64,000 nucleotides of DNA, from NCBI GenBank assembly GCA_000711775.1, contig ARYC01000674.1, positions 40,635-104,634 of the forward strand, written 5' to 3'. Position 1 is the first letter of the stretch, and each line of letters opens with the position of its first letter. Source of the stretch: Oxytricha trifallax (lineage: Eukaryota > Ciliophora > Spirotrichea > Sporadotrichida > Oxytrichidae). The translations under genes and the position numbers were made by a program. Positions 1 to 12,529 of this stretch are shown here, piece by piece. The notes under the pieces are model-generated. The model searched no databases and had not been told where the DNA came from. It was given only the letters and a program-made list of their open reading frames with translations.

Positions 1-240
1 TCCCTCCTCAATCTGATTGCTCGCTTACTGAATGTTCCCTTTCCCCGTGTTTTTCGAAGCACTCAAAGACTGACGGAAGTATATCAATGTGTGGTGACGA
101 TATTCCTGATTATTGCAACTAATGTACAGAATGTTCGAACACCCTCCAGAAAGTAATTAAATAGTCACAGAATACCAATCAATGCATGCCTCATATCAAT
201 CGCTAATTGTCAAGCTTTTTCCTATAAAAGACAATTTAAT
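1..240 (-). other. Left-edge coding-like segment, strand unresolved
   Basis: The first ~170 bases are visibly richer in G+C than the DNA after them, as expected of coding sequence here. On the minus strand one frame reads through an aromatic/charged stretch (..FEHSV..ISSPHIDILPSV..) to a TGA near base 4. The plus strand is also open, up to a TGA at 290. I do not recognise either product. It is probably an exon cut by the window edge. Confidence 0.25.
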
Positions 241-290
241 GCAGAGAAAAGAGTAGCAGTTATTTAAATTTATTTATTAATTATCTTACT

Positions 291-1474
291 ATGATCAGTC
301 CTTGCAAGGATTCACAAGAATCAAGTGACTCATTTCCTTCTCCTACTTTTGGTGGAAATACAAATATGAAAAATTTAGCACCACAAAACTCAAACCACAA
401 CAATTTACAAGATCACCATCACCATCACGATCACTCAGGTCACTAACATTTTGAAGTAGAAGAATTCAATAAAAAAAGATGTTCTATGCTCAAGCATATT
501 TAGGCTGATAGGTAGAACAGGCTTTTCAATAATAAAGAGTATAGCATGTCCAGAAGAGACATCATAAAAAAGACGTCAGTCATAGTGCATTATAAAATTT
601 ATGTTTCTATAGTATTTTTAAAGCATAAGCTGATTGGCTAATTTATGGAGAGAGTAATTGTAAGGGAAGATAAGACTACTGAATAATAAGCTGAAGACTA
701 ATCTTGCTGTCATGAAGTAAAACAATCTTCTCTCTTGTTTAATATTCATATCTAAATATTCTTATTTCTTAGACCTTATTCTTTATTGATCTAAATATCT
801 GATTTAATGAGAAGCTCTATCTCAAGAAAAGAAATAGACTGGGTTCAAGTAGCAATGGATTTTCAATATAAAAGAGAATGCCAATGTTTGTGTATCACAT
901 TGAAGACACAAAGGAAAAGCGTTAAGATTTAGAGTAAACTCCAAATAAGAAAACTATCGAAACTTTCATTCTCAAGTTAATTAATAGAATGAAGCTTACT
1001 AATGAAGTTTGCTTACTTGCGCTTATCTTTATAGAAAGACTAATTGTAAGTTCAACTCTTAAGAAACCAATGATTTTATTAACCAATAAATTTGTAGAAA
1101 AAAGGAGGAGTGCAGGTCCTATCCTTTAATTGGAAGCCCATTGTTTATACAGCAATTTTAGTAGCAGCCAAGTTTTGGGAAGATATTAAGTAAGTTAAAA
1201 TAACCTAATTATTCCTCCTTTTTAACCAAACACGAATCTCATTTTGATTTTAATTTCTATTTATAGCCTATGGAACAAAGATTTTTCTGATTCAATTGAT
1301 TTATATCCCTTAAAATCCACAAATTAACTAGAAGGTACTTTCATGACTCTCTGTAACTACGAACTCTATGTTTCTGAAGAACTTTATGATAACTATTATG
1401 AAAAGATAATCAAACGCTCTTAAAAACAAAATAAATCAGGAAAGCACACTACAGCTGAGAGCGATGAATACTGA
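291..1474 (+). CDS. Cyclin Y-like cyclin
   Basis: The C-terminal half carries a cyclin box of the cyclin Y / PCL class: NRMKLTNEVCLLALIFIERL, then VLSFNWKP.VYTAILVAAKFWED, then LWNKDFSD and a final helix with LEGTFMTLCNYELYVS. This order (..IERL../NWK..LVAAK.W.D/..WN.D..) is that of human CCNY, a membrane-linked activator of CDK14/16-type kinases. Two introns are clear: one after ..FIERLI (GTAAGT..TTTGTAG, ~1036-1090), one after ..FWEDI (~1193-1266). The N-terminal part (His-rich, HHHHHDH) needs at least one more intron because a TGA lies in frame near 800. The start at 291 is the first ATG of the frame, and the stop TGA is at 1472. Family call good, 5' exon structure uncertain. Confidence 0.7.
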
Positions 1475-2096
1475 TTGAAAATATGATAAAAATTTTTGCA
1501 AAAAGAAAATTGCAAATTCGATTAATGACTAAAAGTTAACACTTATCTTCATTAAAGCAGAAGTAATTAACATTGTTGTATAAATTTAAGATGACTTAAT
1601 TATTAGTTGAGTAAATGGTAGTGGAGTAAAGTAAAAAATGTCGGAAAGTTCAAGAATTTAAGGTTTTTGAAAATCATATACTACACATCCCATTATACTT
1701 TGACTCTTGATTGTATTAATATCAATTTTAATTCGTGATATAGTTTAAAATGTAAATTAGCCTCTTAAAGTCATTTTCAAAACTTTTTCCACTTTGTGCA
1801 AAAGCTTTTAATATAATAACTTAAGTTTTTTGTTTCTATTTTAGTAAATTAATTAATTGTATAAATAAATATAATATGCATTTAATTATTAATTTATTGC
1901 ACATTTAGTTTAGTAAATATTTTATGAGTTTTTTGCATAAAATGCAGAAAAATCCTGATCAATTACGATCTTTTGAATTTTTCTACCATTTTTGCATGTA
2001 ATTTAATATGTTCTTTGCTCATTGCTGATTGAATGGGGTTTTGGCGAATCTTTTCTATGCATTTATATTAGAAATTAATTTTTTCAATCCTTTTAA
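1475..2096. other. Convergent intergenic AT-rich DNA
   Basis: Lies between the convergent 3' ends of the cyclin-like gene and the minus-strand gene at 2097. It is AT-rich with short homopolymer runs. I see no coding pattern, tRNA or repeat array. Confidence 0.5.
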
Positions 2097-3207
2097 TCAA
2101 TTAAAATTCTATAAAACATAAATTATGTAAATATTCTTGATATAGCTAGCTGTAGTTCCATCTTTTTTATCAGCAAGGTACTTGTTGATGGCTTAAGCAA
2201 GTTCATTTCTCAACATACCTTTTGCATCCCCTCTCTGCTCCTCGTCAGTTTAGCAATCGTCATCAACATCTCCATCGATTATGGTCTTTCTAATGATAGT
2301 GCCCATATCTGTAGTGGCGTTCATGAATGGCAGGTCCTTGTCGTGGTAGAGATTAAAGTCAAACTTCATGCCTGAACATTTATCTTCCAACTTTAATGTT
2401 TGGTGCTTAATTTTGGGGGCAAAATTCATGGGAGGTCTGGTTCCTGGAAGCATGCTTGCTCTGCCAAATCTCTTATCTTCTTTTAGTATGGGGAGTTGTG
2501 AAAATGAAGACACATTCACGCTAAGACGATTAGCAGCTGCTTTTGTTGTCTGAATAATTATTTTCCTATGTTTTTATTGTTCAAAAATTTCAAAAATTAA
2601 ATTGAAGTCTGAATAATGCTGCCATTTTGTAAAGTTTGATAATTGCTTGAATGAGCACTGCCAGTTGTAAATGCCGATACTCCAGCGTCAAAACTGCTAA
2701 CTTTAGTTGATTTTCCGCAAGAATTTTACTGTTGATTGGTGTTCTGCCTCTTCTGATTCGATGAGAATGGTGAGTTGAAGTATCTATCAACGCTGCCTAT
2801 ATAAATATGCTATAAATCTACTCTATAAACTTACAGATAGGTGGTCTCTTCTTGTTATTTTGATTTTTATCACTAGTCGTTAATCTAGTGCTCGCAGCTG
2901 TTCTAATACTTTTGCAATCGGTATTCTCCTTAGCGTCACTGTCCTCGAATCTCACTCTCGACTTAGATTTTGTTCTCAATATACTGCTTGTTCTCTTATC
3001 TTATAAATTAAAATAAAAGCTATGTGTAGCAAACATTTTATCTACAAGAAAAGAATTAATATATGGGGTATGTGTCTTACTCTCTTTCTGAATAGTTAAA
3101 TGCTCTTTTTGTAATTGCTTATCTTTGCGTTTATTTACGGAGAATCCATTTTAGTTTGCTGAGTTGGTGAATTTTGCTTCTCTATTTTGCCCAGTTTACT
3201 GTCTCAT
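2097..3207 (-). CDS. Hypothetical low-complexity protein
   Basis: Starts at the ATG complementary to 3205-3207 and ends at TGA (2097-2099). Two introns are well supported by phase: one after ..QKE (GTAAGACAC..TTGTAG) and one after ..RPPI (GTAAGTTTATAG..ATATAG). One more intron around 2530-2680 is needed but its borders are unclear. The protein is basic and Asn/Gln/Ser-rich at the N-terminus (KRKDKQLQKEH, RTKSKSRVRFEDSD). It ends with a more ordered part (MKFDFNLYHDKDLPFMNA, IRKTIIDGDVDDDC, MLRNELAQAINKYLADKKDG) that looks helical. I do not recognise the family. Head-to-head with the long coiled-coil gene, ~0.7 kb apart. Confidence 0.5.
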
Positions 3208-3921
3208 AAAAATAGCATTTTATTTGATAGCTCACTAGATTTTAACTAATTGTAAAAGATCAATTTAATGATTAATAAGATTATAAAAATTTAAATTGAT
3301 TATTTTTCATTGTCTCAAAACGTTTTGTTGAAGCAATCTTGAGTTAGTAGGAGCAAGAACTCGCTTTTGGCCAACGGTTTAATGCATAATTGAGTCTTTT
3401 TTGCTTTGATTTAACGATTACACTACTGGTTTTTTGCTTTGTCCAAGTTTTAAATCATAAATTAAAAATTTTAAGAAACGTTATATTCAATAAAATAAAA
3501 TTGAATAAAGTTTTGATTGTAAATTTTAGGTATTATTGTTGTATCGTAACATTTTTTTGATAATATAGCTATAAAAATTCTTTATTTTTGTTAAAATAAT
3601 TAAAATTGAAAGAAATACGATATAATTAAATATAGTCGTTGAGTGAGATTTAAGTAGCTGTTACTACCAGAAATATTCTAATAATTAATTAATAAATCAG
3701 TTTAACTGCCTTCAATTGTAAATTAAAAGGGTTTTTAACTTTTCCTATTCAATATTTGATAATATTTATAAAAGCATGATTATTTTTCAAATAAAATTAT
3801 TTACCCATAAAAATTTAGCAATAACTACTTGAATATAAAAATATGAAAGAAATTTGTAATTAATTTATCATAGTGAATTATTTAATTTATTGAAATAAAA
3901 TATTTTTCATATTAATTTAAA
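3208..3921. other. Divergent intergenic region
   Basis: About 0.7 kb of very AT-rich DNA between two divergent starts (3207 minus, 3922 plus). It presumably holds both promoters. No individual element can be recognised by eye. Confidence 0.4.
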
Positions 3922-6900
3922 ATGTCATAAGATAGCTTATCAAATGCGAAGAACAAGCTAAACTTAGATTTATTACAAGGTGGTAACTCTTTAATGCCAA
4001 GCTAAGCTAAAGATTGATAGAGTAGTTTTAATAGTCCCAGAAAGATTAGTCAGCAGCTCAAAGAAACCATAAATTGTAAGTCCAACATAGGATATAAAAT
4101 TTAGAAATATGGGGAATGCTTTACTATATTACATTATAAATATACAGTAAATTTGATAACAATTTTCATATAATTAGAGTAAAGAGTTTCAAAAGCAGTA
4201 AGATTTGGTTCTTCAAAAAAATCTGATACCACCCAAAGAGTTTCTTAGACTTCAAATCAGTCAAAATTCTTCACAAGTTTACCAAAAGGTTCTTAAAATA
4301 TGGGCGATGCTTATGGAAATAGCAGATTTAATGAAACTAATTAAATGAGCAAGAGCAATATTCATATGAAGAGTTAGTCCAATATAAACCAAAATATATT
4401 ATTAAAAGATTTAGGACCTACTCTCGATTAGCAAGTAAGTGCTTTTTATTAAAATCGATTATAAGAAATACCAAAGATCTAAGTTTAAGAGTTAAATTAA
4501 TTTTTATTCAATACAGCTAAAAAATCAATTGAGCAAATATGAGCATGAATTCATAATGAAACAAGCGGCATTAGATAAATTTAAGCAAGAATACGATTTA
4601 ATTATGAAGCAGAAAACCTAGCCGTTTAGTCCCTCCACTCACTAATAAAAGTCTAGATTTCTTGACTCTCAATATAACAATTCTAAACTATTTTCTTCCC
4701 AATCTATGAAGTCACTAATGCTTGGTAGCTAGAATGATATCTCAATTCATAAAGGTTATGACAATTTCTTAAACTCCTAGACTGTTGAACAACTTGAGGA
4801 AAAGATTGAGTTTTTGAATGCAAAATTTACAGAATTGGATGATTTAGAATTAGTTGAAACCGCTGAATCACTCAAACTTGAATTGGTATTAGATAGATTC
4901 AAAAAGTAGAAGCTCTTTGATTACTAAAAGTACAAGCATAGAGTACCTGAATTCAGGAAAATCATAAATATGACTGATAGCATGAAGCAAGCCTACTTTT
5001 TAAGTTAAACTTCAATGATTACATCGGTTTCAGGTATGACTAGATGCAAAGAAAATCTCATTGATATCAAGATAAAGAATCAAGAGAAGATCAAGTTGAA
5101 ACACTAAGAACTACAGCATCAAGAAAGCGAAGTTAAAGCCATGAAATTTATGGTAACCTAAAAGTCTAATAAGTATCAAGAAGCTAAGAAATAGCTAGAG
5201 GAGTTAAAAAAGAAAAATAAAGAAACAAACATGGACAAAATGAAGCAGGAACTTTATAAGATAAGACTCAGTGAAATTCTCCATTTGATTGATGCTTAAC
5301 TTCTATGTCAATTATTTAGGTACTTTTAATAACTAGAAAAGAAGGGAAGAATAATTTTTGACACGAAGCATATACATCAAAATTCAAATATGGATTTGTT
5401 TGAGCTCAAGATCGCTTTGGAATTATAATAAGAGGAGAAATCTTTTTATACTAAAAGCTATAATTTCGAGTAAATGTCACCGGAAATTAATACTGTTGTT
5501 CATGAAAAATTGGCTATATTTAATGAGTTCAATGATATGACCATAGACCATATGCTTAAATTATCAGATTTTATAGAAGAAAAAACTATTTATAATCAAT
5601 CCTTATAATTGAAAAGTAAAGAGCTGACCTAGGATCTATCAAAAAGGAAATATGATGTGGAACGATTAAATACTGAACTAAGGTATGCTTAATATGGGCT
5701 TAGTCTAAAAGATGTTGAAACGAGAAATTAAAATAAGTATACTCAGTTTCAAAAGTAATATACGAAAGAAGAACTTGTGACTTTAACTTTGATAATTGAT
5801 GAGAAGAAAAATCAAATAGAAAATTACAGAGAATTTTCGAAGCAATTAAAGTTAAGAATGACTGATATTGCTTTAAAAGCTTCAGCTAAATTATTAAAAC
5901 TAAGAGAGTTTTTACCTTTCACAATCATTCATGATCACTTTCCACCTTAATTAATGGCCATTCTTACGACATATTAAAAGATTAGCCCAAAGAAGATGAA
6001 ATTAGGCAGTAGCAACCAATTGGCCACTATCAAAATCGAGAGTATGGAGACTAACAGTAGAAAGAGGTCAGATTTCTCAGATAATGAAAGTTTGAAACAT
6101 TAGAATGACAAAGATGAAGAGAGTGAACAAGAAGACTCATTCCTTAAGAAAGCAAAGGATGACATCTTAATTTTACAAAAGAGTGCTAATGAGCTTAAGA
6201 ATAGAAAGAGACACAAGCAACTGGAAAACTAATTGAATCTTAAAAAGAGGGACGATGATGAAGCTGATATGCTTTTCATTAAAGCTACCAATCCAAAGAA
6301 AGCTGAACTCTAGGAACTCTGGAAGAAAATTGAAGAGCAATAAAAGTTGCTCGAATAACCATTAGATACCGCAAACACTTTGAAGCTAAGTTTATAGTAA
6401 GCTCTCAAGAAGATGGTAGAATCATGGAAGTTTGTGCTGCACTTGAAAATAATGGTTTTCCAAATTGATTTAAACAAAGCAGATTTTGAGGATAAGCTAA
6501 AAACTGACTGTAATGTGTAGCCTACAGAATAATATGAAATCAGTCAGAAAAATTTCAACAAGCATTATGACGATGTTTATAACAAACTTAATTACCACAG
6601 AGCTAAAAGACAGAACAAATTGACCAAAGCTTAGACTTTGACTGAGTTCAACGATGGTCAAGAATACAATGAGAACTCTTTCTTAAAAAATCAATATGAA
6701 AAAGAGAAGGAGGAGTATGAGAGAAAAATGAAGGAAAAACTTCACGGCAAGAGAAAGAAGAAGCACAAGTATAACTTAAAAGAAAGAAAGAAAATAAAGT
6801 TTTTCAACAGTCTTCATAAAAGAGGCTTGAACCCTGATAAAGTTAGTGATCATTAAACTAATGTCAAGTACACTCAAGTCTTCAAATAGATTAGTAATTA

Positions 6901-8642
6901 CCAAAAATAGGAGAATAAGTTCATCAATAGACTCGTTAATGATTTTGAGAATGCCAATAACAGAATTTCTAGCGCAAGCGGTGCAGTCTATATCTCAAAG
7001 AAATTTCAACAAGGAAACAATGATTCTTAATAGAATGAAACTTAGCAGCCTTAAAAATAGGAAACCATGAATAATGTAGATACAAGAAAGGCTGTATTCA
7101 GAGGAAATTAAAATATGAATGTAAACTTTTCATCCGCAATTAATTCATCAACTCGACCAAGTGGCTAAAGAGGTAGCATAAGATCTTAAACCTAACTGAT
7201 TAGCGGAAAAAGAATTGATACTCCGAAAAGTGAATTATTAAATTTTTAAGTTTGGTAAGCGAAACTGATAGCGAAGCATTTGAGACAAAAAGTGAGGAGG
7301 AAAGAAGAGATATGAGAATTAAAACACTTAAAAGTAGATTTTCAACAGCAAGAGGTATGAGCCAGATATAAAAAAAACTTATTTGCTAATATTTATATAA
7401 ATTTACTATAATGTAAATAAACCCTATGGACACCATGAAACTCCCCAATTTATCCCTCCAACCAATAAAAGAACATAAAAGAGGGTAGAGTGGAGCTTTC
7501 AGCAATTTTTAAAACCAAATATCAATCCAAAATTAAGTAACTTAAAATAACAATCAAACCCAGTTGTAAAATCTCTAATCTTTATAAGTTAGTAGCACTT
7601 CAAACACTAGAAACATTCCATAGACCACTAAAAATCAATCATGGTTTGCTGTGTCTCAACATAGCAGAGTTTTCAATTTTAAAGTCATTAGAGAAAGATA
7701 AGTTAGCAATAATTTGACAAGTTCTAATTCTGTTGCAAATTTTAGCTCTACGAACTCAAAAACTGTCAATTTGATTAATGATGAGTACAGGAAGTTTAAT
7801 CCTTTAAATATTCTCTATTTGATACAAATGTATCTTTAATAATATTTAGGAATAAGCTGTTTACTTTTGATCGCTAATTTCTTTTTATTTTGTGATTTAA
7901 TCCTATTTTACAAAAGAACAAACCTAATTAGTAATAACAGAAAATAGTCCCCATTAATACATATCTTAATAGCAGAAGAACATTCTCAGCTTAAAATAAG
8001 TCAATAAACACTGAGAGAAAAGACTCCACTCAACATGAAACTTAGAATTAAAACTAGAAAGAAGTCCAATAGATTTACTTTAAGGATTCAAAAACTCTTA
8101 GCACAAAATAAAAATGACATTCTATATTCAGAATTATTTAATTATTATTATTTAAAAGCAAAAATATGAGCTAGAAGTAATTGGAGTCACCTACAAGATC
8201 AAAGATGGTTTTAACAGCTGACCCATAAAAAAGATTTCAAAAAATCTCTCATATTTATGAAAGAGAAATTAAAACAAGAGCTTAACCCAGAATTTTTCTT
8301 TGATTTCTTTAATGATTGTATATTTATTTCTGTCAAAAAGCTTAATGAAGGATGGAATAAAATTAAGGATTTAATGATTAATAACATTTGAAGTAGTCTT
8401 TTACATTTAATTAGGAATATAAAACCCCATAGATCAATTAAGATGAAGATTCGAATTAAGAAAAATTAGATTTAGAATTAATTATTTTATTGGCAGAAAA
8501 TAAAATATAATTAGACTAAAATCAAATTTACACACCCTTATTGGATTATTTTTAAATTAATCGAGTCAATAGTTTTAATTATTTAGCCAAACAATAAAAA
8601 TGTACGCCAATAATAATTAATTCTAAATCTAATTGTTTTTGA
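3922..8642 (+). CDS. Long coiled-coil protein, function unknown
   Basis: Starts ATG (3922) TCA TAA GAT.. and is spliced early. An intron at ~4436-4516 (CAA|GTAAGT..TACAG) precedes an exon open from ~4517 to ~7310. That exon encodes heptad-rich, Glu/Lys/Gln-rich segments (e.g. TVEQLEEKIEFLNAKFTELDD, LKLKHQELQHQESEV, LEELKKKNKETNMDKMKQE) and a basic end (KRKKKHKYNLKERKKIKFFN). After ~7240 the frame shifts once (tiny intron or assembly indel) and continues through a Ser/Asn/Gln-rich tail (..SSTSNTRNIPQTTK..) with a further intron at ~7825-7910. A short ordered tail (YELEVIGVTYKIKD..DFKKSLIFMKEKL) follows a 26-nt intron near 8204. The last TGA is at 8640-8642. The split point of the last exons is uncertain, and they could belong to a separate small gene after the TGA at 8115. 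No catalytic motif seen. A cytoskeletal or basal-body role would be a guess. Confidence 0.5.
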
Positions 8643-8705
8643 TTACAACCTTCATCTTAATAGATCTATGAGGTTTATACTCTTAAAAATTGAGATATTT
8701 GCTAA

Positions 8706-9828
8706 TCAAGATCGAGATTTTCTTCTCTCTCTGTGATCTCTGGAGTCTCTTCTGCGCTTTGAGTAATCATCTCTAGAGTCTACTCTATCTCTTCTATCAT
8801 GCCTATCTTTAGTGCTTCTTTCTCTAGATCTACTTCTATCATGCATTCTATCATCGCGGTTTCTCTCATCCCTTCTACTATGTTTGTCTACCTTTTTAAA
8901 TTCCTCATCTTTCTTATCTTTTGACGACGACAATTTCTTCCTATCATTGTCTGAATCACTTTCATTTGAAACCTCAGATTTAGAGTCACTGTCATCAGAG
9001 GAAGAATCACGTCTGCTCTTCTTTGACTTTTTATCTTTCTTAGCCTTTTTGGACTTCTTATCTTTGGATTTCTTGTCTTTCTTATCTTTCTTTTCTTTGC
9101 CACTTTCATCTTCTGAATTATTGCCTTGCTTGATTTCTTCCTCTAATTCCAGAGTTTTTCCTTGCTTTATCATCTCCAGTTGTTTTTGTAAATCTTCACG
9201 TTCCTTCTATCTCTTTGCCTCTTTTCTGGCTTTCTTTTTTTCTTTGCGAATGCGATCTAGCTCAGCCAATCTGTCAAGTCTCTTATTCTCTTATAATTCC
9301 AAATCGAAAGCTGCTCCAAATTCATGCTTATCTGAGATACCAAGTGCATTTTTCAACTTCTCCATATGTTTCTCCTTGGCCAACGCAGCTTAATGAGATT
9401 CTTTGGCATTTATCAAAGTTGGAGCTTGCTTTAGTTTTTCGAGCATGTGTTCACGAGCCTCTGCCAAACTTTTCTTAATTTCTTCATCGCTTAATTTTCC
9501 ATGTGATCTTAACTCTTTTTCCAACTTAAAGAGATGTGCCTCAACTTTTCTCTTTTATTCATGCTCTATTAATTCTTTGTTGGGTGGCCTAGGAGGGGGT
9601 AGGGGATTTTCCTGAAGTAAAATGTTTAAAAATCTGATTTCATTGATTAAATTATGCAAAAATAAACTTTTTACAATTATAGAGAAACTTTACCTTGAGT
9701 TACTGAAGAATTTTACCGTAGTCCATGTTCTTTGCCTTTGCCCCTGGAGCTACGAAAGAAAGATTTTTCTGAATGTAGCCGCTTGTTCCTGAACCACGCG
9801 CAGTGGTTAAACCTACTCCATTATACAT
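8706..9828 (-). CDS. Cwc21/SRRM2-type spliceosome protein
   Basis: The N-terminus [20 protein letters not shown] matches the hallmark start of the Cwc21/SRRM2 family (MYNGIGL.T.RGSGTNGYVQ), spliceosome components that sit near the catalytic centre with Prp8 and Snu114. After an 82-nt intron (9612-9693, GTAAAG..CTTCAG) comes the cwf21-like helical domain ([36 protein letters not shown]). A lysine-rich run ([19 protein letters not shown]) and an Arg/Ser tail ([18 protein letters not shown]..) follow, ending RKSRS and TGA (8706-8708). Much shorter than metazoan SRRM2, closer in plan to yeast Cwc21 plus an RS tail. Start chosen because the family begins exactly at this methionine. Confidence 0.88.
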
Positions 9829-10035
9829 TTTATGATATTTATAATTTAATTATAATTCAAATACTAAGTAAATTGCATTTATAAACGAAGAATCAGTCAT
9901 TTAAAGATTAAAGTAATCTGACAAAAAATATTTTCATAATAAAATATTGTGAAGATATATGCCAAAAAATTCAAATCAGATCTGTGTATATCTCTAAAAT
10001 TTCATCTTCATTTAAATTTTGTAATAATAAAAATA

Positions 10036-10521
10036 ATGTCTACCAATAATAGTGATAGCTAGAAATAGAACAATGGAAGTGGCATTCCTTAACAAGACTC
10101 TCAATTCCAGTCTAGTAGTAGCACCTAGAGTCAACCTCTGTCTAGTGATATAGCCTCCCGCATTATGAATATGTCTCCCTACGATATTCCTGTGAATGTA
10201 CCACAAGCAACGTCTGCACAGTAGACTGGAAGCTATGGCAGTGGACTTCCTTCTCCATATGGATCGACATTTGGCATGTAAAACACCTAGCAGCAGATGT
10301 CAGGGGTTTACGGGGCACCTAATGGAACGGGTATGAGATAAGACATTCCTCAAAGTCATCCTACAGCCTAACTTATGAATTAAAATATTCAAACCCTCAT
10401 ACTCACTATATTATCAAGTTAAAAGAGTTGGTATTTCTAATTTTTGGGGAGGTAATTTCCTAGCTTTTATTTTGATTAAAGAATTTAAACAAATTTTGAG
10501 GACTAAATCTTATTATTATGA
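10036..10521 (+). CDS. Gln/Ser-rich disordered protein
   Basis: Open from ATG 10036 (MSTNNSDSQKQNNGSG) with only glutamine TAA/TAG codons to TGA at 10519. Composition is Ser, Gln, Gly, Pro and Met (IPVNVPQATSAQQTGSYGSG, MQNTQQQMSGVYGAPNG), typical of an intrinsically disordered protein. The last ~45 codons change to hydrophobic and may be read through an unspliced intron, so the true 3' end could be a later exon in 10640-10800. No domain recognised. Confidence 0.45.
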
Positions 10522-11003
10522 TATTTTAGCAATCAATTTTGGAATTACTTTACCGAACAATTTTCAATAAAAATTTAATTTTTATCAAATCTTTTCATAT
10601 TTTCCAATTAATTCATCTTCTTATAAATATGAATTTAACTTTGGGCTATGAAAAATGTTATGCAGTGATTCAGTAGTTCCACCAATGACGATTGAGAATT
10701 CAATTTCTCAAGAGAATATGTAACTTAGCACGTATAAAATTAAAAAATTTTATAAGCAATTAAATATATTTATTCTTTGTAAATAAGTTATCTGACAATC
10801 TATAAGTTTATATATTATGAAAGATATTTAAAAAATGAGTATTTATACAATATAACATATAGAAGAACCTTCATATTTTAATAATAAAAAAAATAATTTT
10901 TCAATTTTTATCAGATTAAAGATTTTTTAAAAATAATAAATCTTTTTTACAAAACTGTAAGGATTTCATCCATAATATTTTTATTAATTAAAAATATTTT
11001 AAA
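10522..11003. other. AT-rich intergenic region with a possible extra exon
   Basis: Mostly AT-rich spacer. A short plus-strand open stretch around 10659-10795 (..SDSVVPPMTIENSISQENMQ..) looks protein-like and could be a last exon of the preceding gene. I could not connect it by phase. Confidence 0.3.
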
Positions 11004-12221
11004 ATGATCTAAATACAATACATTTTAGACAATCAAAACTAATTATAAATATAATTACAAATATCAATTATCAGTAATGGTTTTTACATTCCAATTCAAC
11101 AAGTACCACAACAAAATTACATTTAACCAACAAATCAAGGAGCTTAAATTTAACAATTCGAACAACCACCCATCTTTATTTTTATCATTTTTATTTTTGG
11201 CCTATAACCACAAAGACATTTGTATGATAAGAATTTAGTGAATCCATTAGTGATGCACGATATTGAGAGCAAAGGAGGTTTGCCCTCATAAGTGCCTTAA
11301 TTCTAATAAAATAATCAGCCTATTCCTATCCCAGGTTAGTTCTCACAACCACCTTAATATGGAGGATTTCATGCACAGCAACCTTACCCTGGCAATCAAG
11401 GAATGATGCCACTTTTACTAAAATTAATTTTTTTATACTCACCTTAACCAGGATACTATGGATAACAACCTCCACAACCCAATTATGGGCTTTAATAATA
11501 AGCTCTAAGACCCAGAGAAAGAACATCAACTCAACGCGAACTTTTCATCAACGATATTATATTGAAGCATCCAGATATTTTGACTGAGGATGAGCAATTG
11601 AACCTTGTTAAAAGAAAAGAATGGATGAGTTTTTCATTAATGATGGGTCTTGCTTCAATCCCATATTCAGTTTTCTTGACAATTCAAGCTCGTAGACATC
11701 CTTCTAGAAGAAGAGAATACATAAGAAGAATCTTTGTGCTACCTTTCTTGCCAGCTGCTCTGATTTACTATCACGGCAATAAATAGAGGAAATAGCTTAT
11801 GGAATTCCAACAGAAGTACTTCAGCCACTTGAGCGACTAAGATCTCGATAACTTTGAAAGTTACTATGTTATGAGAATGAACCAGCAAGTTTAATAGATC
11901 CCACCAATCTTCCCTCCTCCTTAATCCCAAATGTAAATGTACCCACCTCAAAATTAATACGTAGGATAAGCACCATATTAGCCTACATAAGCACCATATT
12001 AGCCTACATAAATGGGAGCTCAACCATACTACGGCTAGATCGCTAACCCATAGCAATACCAATACTAATAACACCCACAATAAATGATGGGATTCCAACA
12101 GCCTCATATTCTTGATGGAAATGTCTCAGCCTAAACTTTGCAAGCTCTTCATTCTAAGAATGGAAATATTATCAACGAATTACCTTAAGATAAGCAAAAT
12201 GAGTAGAATAAAGACCTTTGA
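11004..12221 (+). CDS. Pro/Gln-rich protein with two membrane segments
   Basis: One frame runs from ATG 11004 to TGA 12219. Both ends are Pro/Gln/Tyr-rich (IPIPGQFSQPPQYGGFHAQQ; PPIFPPPQSQMQMYPPQNQY). In the centre, residues ~165-260 are ordered: DIILKHPDILTEDEQLNLVK, then two hydrophobic stretches (MSFSLMMGLASIPYSVFLTI and FVLPFLPAALIYYHGNK) separated by a basic loop (QARRHPSRRREYIRR). That suggests a two-span membrane hairpin with disordered tails on the same side. A duplicated APYQPTQ unit lies in the tail. Small introns may be hidden in the N-terminal part, since a run of Ile/Phe near 11170-11200 looks non-coding. Family unknown. Confidence 0.55.
11970..12011 (+). repeat. Perfect 21-bp tandem duplication
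   Basis: Two identical adjacent 21-bp units (gcaccatattagcctacata+a) encode APYQPTQ twice in the proline-rich tail of the surrounding gene. Length is a multiple of three, so the frame is kept. Confidence 0.9.
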
Positions 12222-12529
12222 GGAATCATGTCAAGCGGCTTCAAAATATCAATTTAGAGCCTTTTCAAAAATAAGATTAATTCAGAATCTTTTGTAAATA
12301 CAAAAGTAATCTTTAGAAAAATCTTGTATTTTGATTCTTTTATTTAAACGCATTAACAATTCAAATTCTCATAGCATCTTAATATTGAAAGGTAATATTA
12401 ATTTATTTAGTGTTATATTTGATGATTCAAAAATTTATTTGTTAAAATAGATTTGAGATTTTGTATTTGTGAAATCTATTTTATATTTCATTCATTATTA
12501 AAACTTTTAATTTTAAAATATATTTCAAT
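12222..12529. other. Short intergenic region upstream of RFC1
   Basis: AT-rich. It may contain the first exon or start codon of RFC1. An ATG near 12420 opens a short frame that ends at a TGA and would need splicing. Confidence 0.35.

Noticed and set aside
8114-8303. Independent small ORFs after the TGA at 8115
   Set aside because: The better explanation is further exons of the preceding coiled-coil gene, since a 26-nt intron restores an ordered frame. Not listed separately.
8812-9393. Plus-strand Leu/Ser/Phe-rich ORF
   Set aside because: Antisense shadow of the Lys/Arg/Ser-rich tail of the Cwc21-type gene.
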